Source: Tessaracoccus flavescens (lineage in GTDB: Bacteria; Actinomycetota; Actinomycetes; Propionibacteriales; Propionibacteriaceae). From it: a stretch of 11,036 nt of DNA. The stretch lies in NCBI GenBank assembly GCA_020741375.1, contig DYZF01000086.1, forward strand, positions 1-11,036, given 5' to 3'. The position numbers were made by a program, and so were the translations under genes. Numbering within the stretch: the stretch's first letter is position 1; each line of letters opens with the position of its first letter. The notes beneath the pieces were generated by a model. The model did not search any database. It had not been told where the DNA came from and saw only the letters and a list, made by a program, of their open reading frames with translations. Below are positions 1-5,917 of the stretch, in pieces.

Positions 1-156
1 TTGGTGGCGCCACAGGGCTTGGATGCCGGCTCCCTGCGCCCGAGCCACCGCCGCGGCGGACAGCCACATGGGCCACGGCCCGGTGTGGCCGGTGGATGCC
101 TCACGCACACGGGAGGCAGCTACCTCCGGGCGCGACAGGATCCACTCGAAACTCAC
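1..156 (-). CDS. Partial unidentified protein downstream of tadC (C-terminus outside window)
   Basis: This minus-strand frame is open from a GTG at 154-156 to the window edge (52 codons, about 80% G/C at third positions). The other two minus frames are broken by stops, so I take it as the coding frame. Translation begins VSFEWILSRPEV and later contains GPWPMWLSAAAVARAQ. There is no long hydrophobic segment, so it does not look like the Flp/DUF4244 pilin or TadE-like membrane protein that usually follows tadC in actinobacteria. It lies 41 bases after the tadC stop on the same strand and is probably in the same transcript. The start is uncertain. The GTG at 154-156 has a G-rich stretch very close upstream, while a second in-frame GTG at 106-108 has a GGAGG about 11 bases upstream, itself part of a GGAGG/CCTCC inverted repeat (112-127). 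I do not recognise the family. Confidence 0.5.
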   Translation of the reverse strand, partial: MSFEWILSRPEVAASRVREASTGHTGPWPMWLSAAAVARAQGAGIQALWRHQ

Positions 157-197
157 ATCCCCACTCTGCCAGCGGGCTCTGACAACTTCGCGGGAGG

Positions 198-914
198 CTA
201 GCCGAAGAAGTCACCCAGAAGGCTCGCGATGATCGGGATCACGCCGATCATGATGAACGCCGGCAGGAAGCAGACCATGAGTGGGATCGCCGACTGGACG
301 CCCACCGTCCGCGCCCGCTTCGTGGCGAGATCCGCGGCCTCTTGACGGGCGTCCGCAGCGTGATCGTGAAGCACGCTCACGAGTGTTGTGCCGGACCTCT
401 CCGCGCGGGCGATGTCGGTTGCGGCTCTCCCCCACGCCGGGTGGGAGGCCAGGCTCAACCACGCGTCGGGCCCCACCCGGCCCAGCGCCATCTGCCGCGC
501 CACAGTCTCCAGCAGCGAAGCGGTGGCGGCGGGTGACACCCGGCTCACCGTCTCGACGGACCGCTGCAGCGGCAGGCCCGCCGCCACGCACACCGCCAGG
601 AAATCGAGGGCATCGGGAAGTTCGGCAGCCACCGCGCGCAGCATCGGGTCCTTCTGTGGAAGGCGCCCGAGCAGGAGGAATCCCGCACCACCCGCGAGAG
701 CGCCGAGCACGATGCCCGGCCATCGGCCCACGGCCGCGAACAGCAGCCCGGCGGCTAGTGCGGACAGCAGTGCGTCCTTCCGACGGCCCGAGCGGGGCTC
801 GCGTTGAAAGACGTGACGGTTCATCTGGCCGAGACGTGCCCCCGGGTGCGGAAACAGCACCCAGACCGCCAGCCCAGCCACCAGTGCCGGAGCGGTCACA
901 GACGCGGCGCTCAC
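198..914 (-). CDS. tadC: Type II secretion system F family protein, TadC-like pilus platform protein
   Basis: Inner-membrane platform protein of a Tad/type IVc pilus assembly system, expected to work with TadB as the base on which the TadA ATPase acts. The 238-residue protein has an N-terminal hydrophobic segment (about 6-22), a paired hydrophobic region (about 48-80), and a T2SSF-type cytoplasmic helical domain beginning near ELPDALDFLAVCVAAGLPL (about 95-115). A strongly hydrophobic C-terminal helix (IPLMVCFLPAFIMIGVIPII) ends in GDFFG. I chose the GTG at 912-914 because its GTGA overlaps the tadB stop by 4 bases and a CGGGG lies just upstream. An in-frame ATG at 948-950 would add 12 residues and a 40-base overlap, which is less likely. 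It is the last recognisable Tad gene in the window. The family call is firm. The TadC name rests on gene order and small size. Confidence 0.86.
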   Translation of the reverse strand: MSAASVTAPALVAGLAVWVLFPHPGARLGQMNRHVFQREPRSGRRKDALLSALAAGLLFAAVGRWPGIVLGALAGGAGFLLLGRLPQKDPMLRAVAAELPDALDFLAVCVAAGLPLQRSVETVSRVSPAATASLLETVARQMALGRVGPDAWLSLASHPAWGRAATDIARAERSGTTLVSVLHDHAADARQEAADLATKRARTVGVQSAIPLMVCFLPAFIMIGVIPIIASLLGDFFG

Positions 915-1705
915 GTCGCACCCCGAGCCGCTGCCAACTTGTCGATCCACAGCACGCCGGCCGCCGTCAGCAACACTCCCGCCAAGAGCAGCAGTTGGCC
1001 CGGCACGCCTCCCACCAGGAAGGCCACCGGATTCGTGCCGGCGGCGAAGCCGAGCCCGATCGCTGCGAAGGGCAACACAGCCATGATCTGTCCCGTGGCC
1101 CGTGCAGCGGCCAGTTCCGAATCCACGACCGCCCGCAACTGCTGCCGGCGCCGCAGATCGGCGGCCACCCGTGCGAGCACTTGGGCCACAGGAGCTCCGC
1201 TGCGCTCACTCACCGACCATGCGGCCGCAACCGCACCGAGGCCCTCGCAGCCGGGCTGGGTGGAGCGGTCGCGCAGCACGGAAGAGACATCGGCGCCCAG
1301 CGCAGAAGCGGCCGCGGCCGGCTGGAACTGTGGACACTCCTTGGCGGCTTCAGAAAGGGCGGCGGTGGGGATCTGCCCCGAGCGCAGGAGCGATGCCAGA
1401 ATCCGGGCCCCGTCGGCGCACTCTTGGGCCGCGAGGCGCGCTCGGCGGCGCCGTCTCTGACCCGCCACCAGCCAGCCCACGGTGCCCAGGGCTACTGCTG
1501 CGGTGGCCAGCCAGAGCGTCGTGCGGATCCCGAGGAGAGCCGGCAGCACCACGATGGGCACCAACGCGAGTGGCGCCCATCGCGGAATCTTGGATGCGGA
1601 TCGGGACCTCACCTGCTTAGGGCCGACTCTGACGAGTGCTGGTCCGGGCGCGGGCCCGATCGCGACGCCCGCTGCCAGGGCGGCGAGCAGCGCAGCGGTC
1701 ACCAT
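911..1705 (-). CDS. tadB: Type II secretion system F family protein, TadB-like pilus platform protein
   Basis: Inner-membrane component of the Tad pilus assembly platform, 264 residues. Visible features are an N-terminal hydrophobic segment (residues 1-25), a second hydrophobic block (about 42-82, PRWAPLALVPIVVLPALLG onward) followed by a basic RRRRR stretch, and a T2SSF-like helical region (about 92-205, including GARILASLLRSGQIPTAAL). Two C-terminal hydrophobic helices (about 207-255) complete it. The length and two-plus-two membrane layout fit the shorter actinobacterial TadB proteins. The ATG at 1703-1705 lies inside the last codons of tadA (ATGGTGA, 7-base overlap), and its own stop overlaps the tadC GTG by 4 bases, so the three genes are probably translationally coupled. 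The TadB/TadC distinction is from gene order. Confidence 0.86.
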   Translation of the reverse strand: MVTAALLAALAAGVAIGPAPGPALVRVGPKQVRSRSASKIPRWAPLALVPIVVLPALLGIRTTLWLATAAVALGTVGWLVAGQRRRRRARLAAQECADGARILASLLRSGQIPTAALSEAAKECPQFQPAAAASALGADVSSVLRDRSTQPGCEGLGAVAAAWSVSERSGAPVAQVLARVAADLRRRQQLRAVVDSELAAARATGQIMAVLPFAAIGLGFAAGTNPVAFLVGGVPGQLLLLAGVLLTAAGVLWIDKLAAARGAT

Positions 1706-2841
1706 GAGGCCACCTCTCGCAGCGCCTTCTCACCTTCCAGGGGCTGTACGCCCTCCGGGGTGAGTCGCACAGCGGGCACCACTTGGATCAAGCCGTCCGT
1801 CGCCCGCTGGAAGACGCCGATCTGATCCACTCTCCGCGCGCCCCCGGGCTCACGCACGACGTGGATGGCCGCCGAGAACGCCGCGGCGGCCTGCGCGTGA
1901 CAGGCTTCTCTGGTCAGACCCCCCAGTGCCGCGAGCGCCTCCAGACGCGCGGGAATGTCGGTGAGGGAGTTGGCGTGCACCGTCGCACAGCCACCCTCGT
2001 GCCCGGTGTTCAGCGCCGTCATGAGATCTGTCAGCTCTCCACCACGAACTTCGCCCAGAACGACCCGGTCTGGCCGCATCCGAAGCGCCTGACGGACGAG
2101 TGTGGTGAGGGTGATCTGTCCCGTCCCCTCCGCGTTCGCCGGGCGGCCCTCCAACGTCACGCAGTGCGCGTGCTGGGGGCGCAGCTCGCGGGCGTCTTCC
2201 ACCAGCACGATGCGTTCCGCTGCCGGAACCTCGGCCAGCAGGGCGGCCAGCAACGTGGTCTTGCCGCTGCCCGTGCCTCCCGTGACCAAGAAGGCCACCT
2301 TGCGCTCCACAAGGGAACGCAGCAGCCTCGCTCCGTGGTGGCTGAGCGAGCCCGCAGCCGTCAGATCCGTGAGCGAGAAGGAGCGCGACGCGGGGACTCT
2401 CAGCGACAGGCAGGTGCCCGGGGCGGCTACGGGCGAGAGGACAGCGTGCAGCCGGATCCCGTTGGGCAACTGCCCGTCGACGAAAGGAGAGGCATCGTCG
2501 AGGCGGCGGCCGGATGTCGCGGCCAGCCTGATCGCCAGCCTGCGCACCTGCTCGTCGTCGACGAAGCGCACCTGGCTGCGCTCCAACCCGCGGCCACGAT
2601 CGACGAAGACGTCGTCGGGGCCGTTGACGACCACGTCGGACACGCCGGGGCTGGAGAGCAGGGCATCCAGGGGACCGGCTCCGACGCTGTTGGTTCGGAG
2701 CTCGGCCATCGTGTCCTGGAGGACGGCGTCGGTGACCACCACGTTCATGGACCGGAGCGCCTCGACGACGTCTGCCGGGCCATGTGGGCGGCCCAACTGC
2801 GCCAAGCGCGAGTGAAGCGCTGTCAGCGAGAAGTCAGCCAC
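1699..2841 (-). CDS. tadA: TadA/CpaF-family secretion ATPase (Tad pilus assembly motor)
   Basis: Hexameric type II/IV secretion ATPase expected to power pilus or secretion machinery at the cytoplasmic face. The 380-residue protein has an N-terminal domain (about 50-160, with PGVSDVVVNGPDDVFVDR and the arginine-rich GRRLDDASPFVDG stretch) and a RecA-like C-terminal domain. All ATPase motifs are intact: Walker A GGTGSGKTT (188-196), Asp box VLVEDARELR (212-221), Walker B MRPDRVVLGEVRGGE (255-269) and His box TGHEGGCATVHANS (279-292). The start is GTG at 2839-2841, set by an almost perfect Shine-Dalgarno (AAGGAGGT, complement of 2847-2854) five bases upstream inside the end of ssd. It overlaps ssd by 8 bases and tadB by 7. 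No key residue is missing, so the motor is predicted to be functional. Confidence 0.95.
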   Translation of the reverse strand: MADFSLTALHSRLAQLGRPHGPADVVEALRSMNVVVTDAVLQDTMAELRTNSVGAGPLDALLSSPGVSDVVVNGPDDVFVDRGRGLERSQVRFVDDEQVRRLAIRLAATSGRRLDDASPFVDGQLPNGIRLHAVLSPVAAPGTCLSLRVPASRSFSLTDLTAAGSLSHHGARLLRSLVERKVAFLVTGGTGSGKTTLLAALLAEVPAAERIVLVEDARELRPQHAHCVTLEGRPANAEGTGQITLTTLVRQALRMRPDRVVLGEVRGGELTDLMTALNTGHEGGCATVHANSLTDIPARLEALAALGGLTREACHAQAAAAFSAAIHVVREPGGARRVDQIGVFQRATDGLIQVVPAVRLTPEGVQPLEGEKALREVASW

Positions 2842-3820
2842 CGCGCACCTCCTTCAACAGCCTCGACACCGCACGGCGGAACGTCCGGGCCGGGGGCGCC
2901 GTCGGCAAGAGCCCGAGCTCGCTGAGCCGTGCCACGCGACGATCTTCCGGGAGCACCCCCACCAAGGGCACTCCCAACGACCTCGCCACCACGTCCGGCG
3001 GGAGTGAGCGCCCGTACCCGGTGCGCACGATGATGCCCGTGGGCTGCCTGCCCGGCGACATCCGAGCCGCTGCCACCGACCGAACGTCTGCGCCCACCAC
3101 AAGGATGAATTGGTCGCACTCGACGCTGGGGCGTTCCCGCCCCGCATCGATCATCACAAGGGTGTTGGTTCTGGCCAACGCCCCCACGGCCGCACGAACG
3201 GCGGCCAACGGTGGAGGGCTGAAGCGGTCACGTGACGGGGCCAAGAACGAGGCGCCCTCGACGGCGGGAAGCGTCAACTCGCCGAGCTCACCCCGGGCGT
3301 GCTCAAGGTCTGACCAGCGGAGCCCCGAGACCTGCTCGGCGCCCACCACAAGATCGATGCCTCCACTGGCACCCGCCAGATCCACCGCTACCGCCGGGCC
3401 GTCGGAGGCTGCGCGGAGCGCGAGCCCCGACACCAAGGTGGTCACACCCAGCCCGCCACTGGCCCCCGCCAACGCGACGACGAGGCCGGTGGCGCCGTCG
3501 GCGTGACGTGACTTCAGCAGCACCTCGGCCAACTGTCCCGAATCAGGCAGCGGCAGCACTGGAAGCAGCAGCTGGGCCGAGCAGCGCGCGAGATCCGCCG
3601 TCGACATGCCGATGAGATATGCCTCCCCCGGCTCGGCGGAGGACCAGCGCGAGCCGACCTCCGTCGAGACGAGCCGCACCGAGGCGGCGGGCCAGAGGCC
3701 ACGCGCGCGACCTGCGTCCCCCTCGACGACCAGAGAAACATCCAGCGCGGCGGCCGCCACCTCAACGGCCTCGATCACCGCAGGGTCACGGGCGCAGAGC
3801 AAAACGTGGCTGTCTTCCAT
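2834..3820 (-). CDS. ssd: Ssd: septum site-determining protein-like, MinD/CpaE-family (Walker A degenerate)
   Basis: MinD/ParA-superfamily protein encoded first in actinobacterial Tad operons; the M. tuberculosis homologue Rv3660c (Ssd) is linked to septum regulation. The 328-residue protein has an N-terminal receiver-like region (about 1-105, starting SHVLLCARDPAVIEAVE) as in CpaE proteins, then a P-loop-like fold. The deviant Walker A position reads GASGGLGVTT (119-128), with the catalytic lysine replaced by valine. Next are VAVDLAG (144-150), the family-typical GGIDLVVGAEQVSGLRWSDL (153-172), and a Walker B-like LVMIDAGRE (221-229). With no Walker lysine, ATP hydrolysis is doubtful; Ssd proteins often depart from the consensus here. 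The ATG at 3818-3820 is preceded by a GGGGG run. Its end overlaps tadA by 8 bases and carries the tadA Shine-Dalgarno. Role in pilus localisation is inferred from CpaE; the family call is firm. Confidence 0.88.
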   Translation of the reverse strand: MEDSHVLLCARDPAVIEAVEVAAAALDVSLVVEGDAGRARGLWPAASVRLVSTEVGSRWSSAEPGEAYLIGMSTADLARCSAQLLLPVLPLPDSGQLAEVLLKSRHADGATGLVVALAGASGGLGVTTLVSGLALRAASDGPAVAVDLAGASGGIDLVVGAEQVSGLRWSDLEHARGELGELTLPAVEGASFLAPSRDRFSPPPLAAVRAAVGALARTNTLVMIDAGRERPSVECDQFILVVGADVRSVAAARMSPGRQPTGIIVRTGYGRSLPPDVVARSLGVPLVGVLPEDRRVARLSELGLLPTAPPARTFRRAVSRLLKEVRGG

Positions 3821-3870
3821 GCCCCCGTACTCGCAAACCGACCACGGCGTTTTTCATCTCCACCGCAAGC

Positions 3871-3879
3871 TGTGGACAA
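3871..3879 (-). promoter_or_regulatory. Candidate DnaA box between divergent ssd and methyltransferase-like genes
   Basis: The plus strand reads TGTGGACAA, so the minus strand reads TTGTCCACA, the preferred high-GC actinobacterial (Streptomyces-type) DnaA-box sequence. It lies about 50 bases upstream of the ssd ATG and 83 bases upstream of the divergent gene. Only one exact copy is apparent, so it is not an origin. One 9-mer match in 11 kb may be chance. Confidence 0.35.
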
Positions 3880-3924
3880 CCCGCGCCGACCGCCGTCGAC
3901 ACAGACAGATGGGCGCCGCGCGGA

Positions 3925-3930
3925 TAGGGT
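3925..3930 (+). promoter_or_regulatory. Candidate -10 box (TAGGGT) for methyltransferase-like gene
   Basis: TAGGGT fits the actinobacterial TAnnnT -10 pattern and predicts a start near 3937, giving a leader of about 25 bases that contains the GAAAGGA ribosome site at 3949-3955. A weak CAGACA sits 17 bases upstream. There is no experimental support. Confidence 0.4.
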
Positions 3931-3961
3931 GGAGGTCACCTCACTCGCGAAAGGACGCCGC

Positions 3962-4705
3962 ATGACCCGTACCGCCATCCCGGTGGAAGCCCTCGACTGG
4001 CTAGCCGTGTGGCGCGGAGTGCGCGGCCTCATCCTCGGCACCGAGGCGCACTTCCCCGCGCGGCTCGCCAACGCCGGTCACCACCCGTTCGTGCTCACCG
4101 ATTCGCGCGAGGAGGTGGAGCGGCTCGGCCAGATTCCGCACGTCACGCCGATCCTCGCGCGGCCCGAGGCCATCCCCACTGACCCGTTCCAGTTCGAAGT
4201 GGTGTTCGTCCACCAGTCGCTGCACCGCTACGACCTCGCCGAATCGCTTCCGCAGATCGCCCGGGTGCTTCGTCCAGGTGGATGCCTCAGCGCCTCGTAC
4301 CTGATCCGCGACGATTCCGTCCCGTGGGTGCGCCGCTTGGCCGCCCTGCTGCGCCGCTTCGACCCGATGGCCATGAAGGGCGATTACGGCCACGCCAGCC
4401 TCGACACCCTCCGCGAGAGCAAGTACTTCAAGGAGGTTGAGGATCGCGCGTTCCGCGTCTGGCAGCGCGTCTCCCGCGACGATCTCGTGGCCCTAGTCAC
4501 GGCACAGCCGTTCACCGCGAACCTCGACGAGGAACAGCTCGGCCACCTCATCTCCCAGGTCACCGACCTCTACGACGGCGCCGTCCGCCCGGGCGAAGCG
4601 CTGCGGCTCCCCTTCCAGATGATCTGCTGCCGCGCGTGGGTGGATCACGAGGAACTGACCGGCCCCGTCCGGATGCCCGACAACGGCCTCGCCATCCCCC
4701 TCTAA
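3962..4705 (+). CDS. Class I SAM-dependent methyltransferase-like protein with degenerate motif I
   Basis: 247-residue soluble protein with an apparent Rossmann methyltransferase layout. Residues 20-48 (VRGLILGTEAHFPARLANAGHHPFVLTDS) occupy the place of motif I and the post-I acidic residue (D47), and residues 97-109 (LPQIARVLRPGGCLS) match the typical strand-5 region. The glycine-rich SAM loop is largely absent: only G27 remains of the usual GxGxG. Catalytic activity is therefore uncertain, and it could be a divergent or non-catalytic relative. The C-terminal half (DYGHASLDTLRESKYF, then LRLPFQMICCRAW) is not one I can place. The ATG at 3962 is set by GAAAGGA six bases upstream; an in-frame ATG at 3806 would overlap ssd head-on and lacks support. 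It is divergent from ssd and followed 62 bases later by the Holin-X gene. Substrate unknown. Confidence 0.72.
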   Translation: MTRTAIPVEALDWLAVWRGVRGLILGTEAHFPARLANAGHHPFVLTDSREEVERLGQIPHVTPILARPEAIPTDPFQFEVVFVHQSLHRYDLAESLPQIARVLRPGGCLSASYLIRDDSVPWVRRLAALLRRFDPMAMKGDYGHASLDTLRESKYFKEVEDRAFRVWQRVSRDDLVALVTAQPFTANLDEEQLGHLISQVTDLYDGAVRPGEALRLPFQMICCRAWVDHEELTGPVRMPDNGLAIPL

Positions 4706-4739
4706 GCCACAACCCATTTCGCACCCCGGCAGCACGCGT

Positions 4740-4745
4740 TAGGCT
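4740..4745 (+). promoter_or_regulatory. Candidate -10 box (TAGGCT) for Holin-X family gene
   Basis: TAGGCT, with TTTCGC 17 bases upstream (4717-4722), would start transcription near 4752 and leave a short leader containing AAAGGAG (4757-4763). The box sits between CGGCAG (4727-4732) and CTGCCG (4751-4756), a 6-bp inverted repeat that may be incidental. Confidence 0.42.
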
Positions 4746-4767
4746 GGGCTCTGCCGAAAGGAGCACC

Positions 4768-5256
4768 ATGCAATCCCCGCAGCCCAATCCGCTGGTCGAC
4801 ATCAAGGACGCCGTCTCCGATTTCATCTCGAAAGAATCCGAGCTCGCGGCTGCCGAGATCAAGCCCGCCGCCAAGGCTGCAGGCTTCGGCGCAGGCTTCT
4901 TCGCCGGTGCCGCCGTCTTCGTGCTCCACGCAGTGTGGATGCTGGTCATCCTCATCGCGCTCGCCGTCGGCCTCCTGCTCAACGCGCTCACGTCGCTGGG
5001 CCCCTTCCCCGCGATCACGCTCGGCTTCCTCGTCAGCGTCCTCTTCTCGCTGTTGGTGGCGGGCATCCTGTTCGTGCTCGGTCGCGGCAAGTTCAAGCAG
5101 GTGAAGAAGCCTGAGGCCACGATCGCCGAGGCGAAGGCCACCCTGGATGTCGTCGTCGACCGCCTCACCGGCGGCAAGTCCAACGAAGTGGTCAAGGTGG
5201 ACGACCTTCCGCGCTACCGCGACGCAGACCTCGAAAAGACCTTCGGCCGTCCGTGA
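4768..5256 (+). CDS. Actinobacterial Holin-X / phage holin family (DUF1469) membrane protein
   Basis: Small membrane protein of 162 residues. A charged amphipathic N-terminus (DIKDAVSDFISKESELAAAEIKPAAK, about 11-36) leads into a long glycine/alanine-rich hydrophobic segment (about 38-71) and a second one (about 79-105). A soluble C-terminal tail of about 55 residues follows (AEAKATLDVVVDRLTGG). This two-helix hairpin with an acidic amphipathic lead is typical of the Putative Actinobacterial Holin-X / DUF1469 family. Despite the name, these proteins are widespread chromosomal membrane proteins of unknown role and need not be phage-derived; no phage genes are nearby. The ATG at 4768 is set by AAAGGAG four bases upstream, and a longer in-frame start at 4636 would overlap the preceding gene. 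It probably has its own promoter and ends seven bases before a hairpin. Confidence 0.82.
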   Translation: MQSPQPNPLVDIKDAVSDFISKESELAAAEIKPAAKAAGFGAGFFAGAAVFVLHAVWMLVILIALAVGLLLNALTSLGPFPAITLGFLVSVLFSLLVAGILFVLGRGKFKQVKKPEATIAEAKATLDVVVDRLTGGKSNEVVKVDDLPRYRDADLEKTFGRP

Positions 5257-5263
5257 ACCTCAA

Positions 5264-5283
5264 CACCGGCCATTCGGTCGGTG
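5264..5283 (+). terminator. Hairpin after Holin-X gene, possible terminator without U-tract
   Basis: CACCGGCC (5264-5271), loop ATTC, GGTCGGTG (5276-5283) forms an 8-bp stem with one G-U pair, starting seven bases after the Holin-X stop. No T-run follows, as is common for actinobacterial hairpin terminators. It abuts the -10 box of the next gene, so it could instead affect that promoter. Confidence 0.45.
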
Positions 5284-5285
5284 GC

Positions 5286-5291
5286 TAGGCT
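5286..5291 (+). promoter_or_regulatory. Candidate -10 box (TAGGCT) giving a leaderless DUF4177 transcript
   Basis: TAGGCT ends six bases before the ATG at 5298, placing the predicted transcription start on or within a base of the start codon. The intervening TTGCCCC has no Shine-Dalgarno, which fits leaderless initiation. It would drive the DUF4177-RidA-nth series. Confidence 0.5.
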
Positions 5292-5297
5292 TGCCCC

Positions 5298-5459
5298 ATG
5301 ACCAAATGGGAGTACTTCGTCGCGCCCGTCCTTTCGCACGTGGCACAGCAGATCTTGAACAACTTCGGCTCCGACGGCTGGGAACTGGTGCAGCTGGCCC
5401 CAGGGCCTAACCCCGACACGCTCGTCGGCTACTTCAAGCGCCCCATCCCGAACGCGTGA
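5298..5459 (+). CDS. DUF4177 family small protein
   Basis: A 53-residue protein starting MTKWEYFVAPV, with NNFGSDGWELVQL in the centre and YFKRPIPNA at the end. The pattern of WEY near the start, a DGWELV core and an F/YFKR ending is the signature of DUF4177, a small alpha/beta family of unknown function. Many actinobacteria carry it directly before a RidA-family gene (Rv3678A beside Rv3678c in M. tuberculosis, from memory). The same pairing is seen here: its TGA overlaps a possible GTG start of the RidA gene by four bases. There is no Shine-Dalgarno, but a -10 box lies at the right distance for leaderless translation. Although short, the frame is well supported by the family pattern and codon bias. 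Confidence 0.83.
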   Translation: MTKWEYFVAPVLSHVAQQILNNFGSDGWELVQLAPGPNPDTLVGYFKRPIPNA

Positions 5460-5461
5460 CG

Positions 5462-5917
5462 ATGAGCGTCGCGCAGCGCTTGACCGAGCTGGGCATCACC
5501 CTGCCCCCTGTGGCGGTCCCAGTCGCGGCCTACGTGCCGGCGACCCGCTCCGGCAACCAGATCGTCACGTCCGGCCAGCTGCCGACGGTGAACGGCTCGC
5601 TCGTGGCCACCGGCAAGGTGGGCGCCGAGGTGACCCCGGAGGCCGCCGTCGACGCGGCTCGCACTGCGGCACTGAACGCCCTGGCCGCTGCGGCCGATGT
5701 CGCGGGCGGTGTTGAGGCGATCAAGCGAATCGTGAAGGTCGTGGTCTTCGTCGCGAGCACCCCGGATTTCACCGGCCAGCCCGCCGTGGCCAACGGAGCG
5801 TCGAACCTGTACGGCGACATCTTCGGCGACGCAGGGGCGCACGCGCGCAGCGCCGTCGGGGTGGCTGTCCTGCCGCTAGATGCGCCGGTGGAGATTGAGC
5901 TCACCGTCGAGGTGTGA
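5462..5917 (+). CDS. RidA family (YjgF/YER057c/UK114) enamine/imine deaminase-like protein
   Basis: A 151-residue RidA-fold protein. RidA hydrolyses reactive enamine/imine intermediates such as 2-aminoacrylate, limiting damage to PLP enzymes. Family marks include VTSGQLPTVNG (36-45), the NGASNLYGDIFG helix (111-122), the substrate-binding arginine in AHARSAVGVAVLPL (R129), and a C-terminal VEIELTVEV (143-151) with the acidic residues expected near the active site. At about 150 residues it is longer than the 128-residue archetype and resembles the actinobacterial Rv3678c-like branch, so archetypal RidA activity is likely but not certain. The start is ambiguous: GTG at 5456 overlaps the DUF4177 stop (GTGA), while ATG at 5462 gives the usual MS-type N-terminus. 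Neither has a clear Shine-Dalgarno, so translational coupling to DUF4177 is likely. Confidence 0.9.
   Translation: MSVAQRLTELGITLPPVAVPVAAYVPATRSGNQIVTSGQLPTVNGSLVATGKVGAEVTPEAAVDAARTAALNALAAAADVAGGVEAIKRIVKVVVFVASTPDFTGQPAVANGASNLYGDIFGDAGAHARSAVGVAVLPLDAPVEIELTVEV

Noticed and set aside
281..1825. 514-codon plus-strand open frame opposite tadC/tadB
   Set aside because: Composition is Arg/Pro/Gly-rich with no domain; it is the GC-bias shadow of two well-supported minus-strand genes.
1783..2925. 380-codon plus-strand open frame opposite tadA
   Set aside because: Antisense to a gene with all ATPase motifs; no recognisable protein features of its own.
3871..3879. Replication origin based on the DnaA box
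   Set aside because: Only a single exact box, no box cluster, no AT-rich unwinding element, and no dnaA/dnaN neighbours.
3806..3961. Upstream in-frame extension of the methyltransferase-like gene from ATG 3806
   Set aside because: It would overlap ssd head-on and lacks a ribosome site; the ATG at 3962 has a good one.
4636..4767. Upstream extension of the Holin-X gene from ATG 4636
   Set aside because: It overlaps the preceding gene by 70 bases and adds an Arg/Pro-rich stretch; the ATG at 4768 has AAAGGAG.
4768..5256. Holin-X gene as a sign of a prophage
   Set aside because: No integrase, endolysin or structural genes are nearby, and this family is common on actinobacterial chromosomes.
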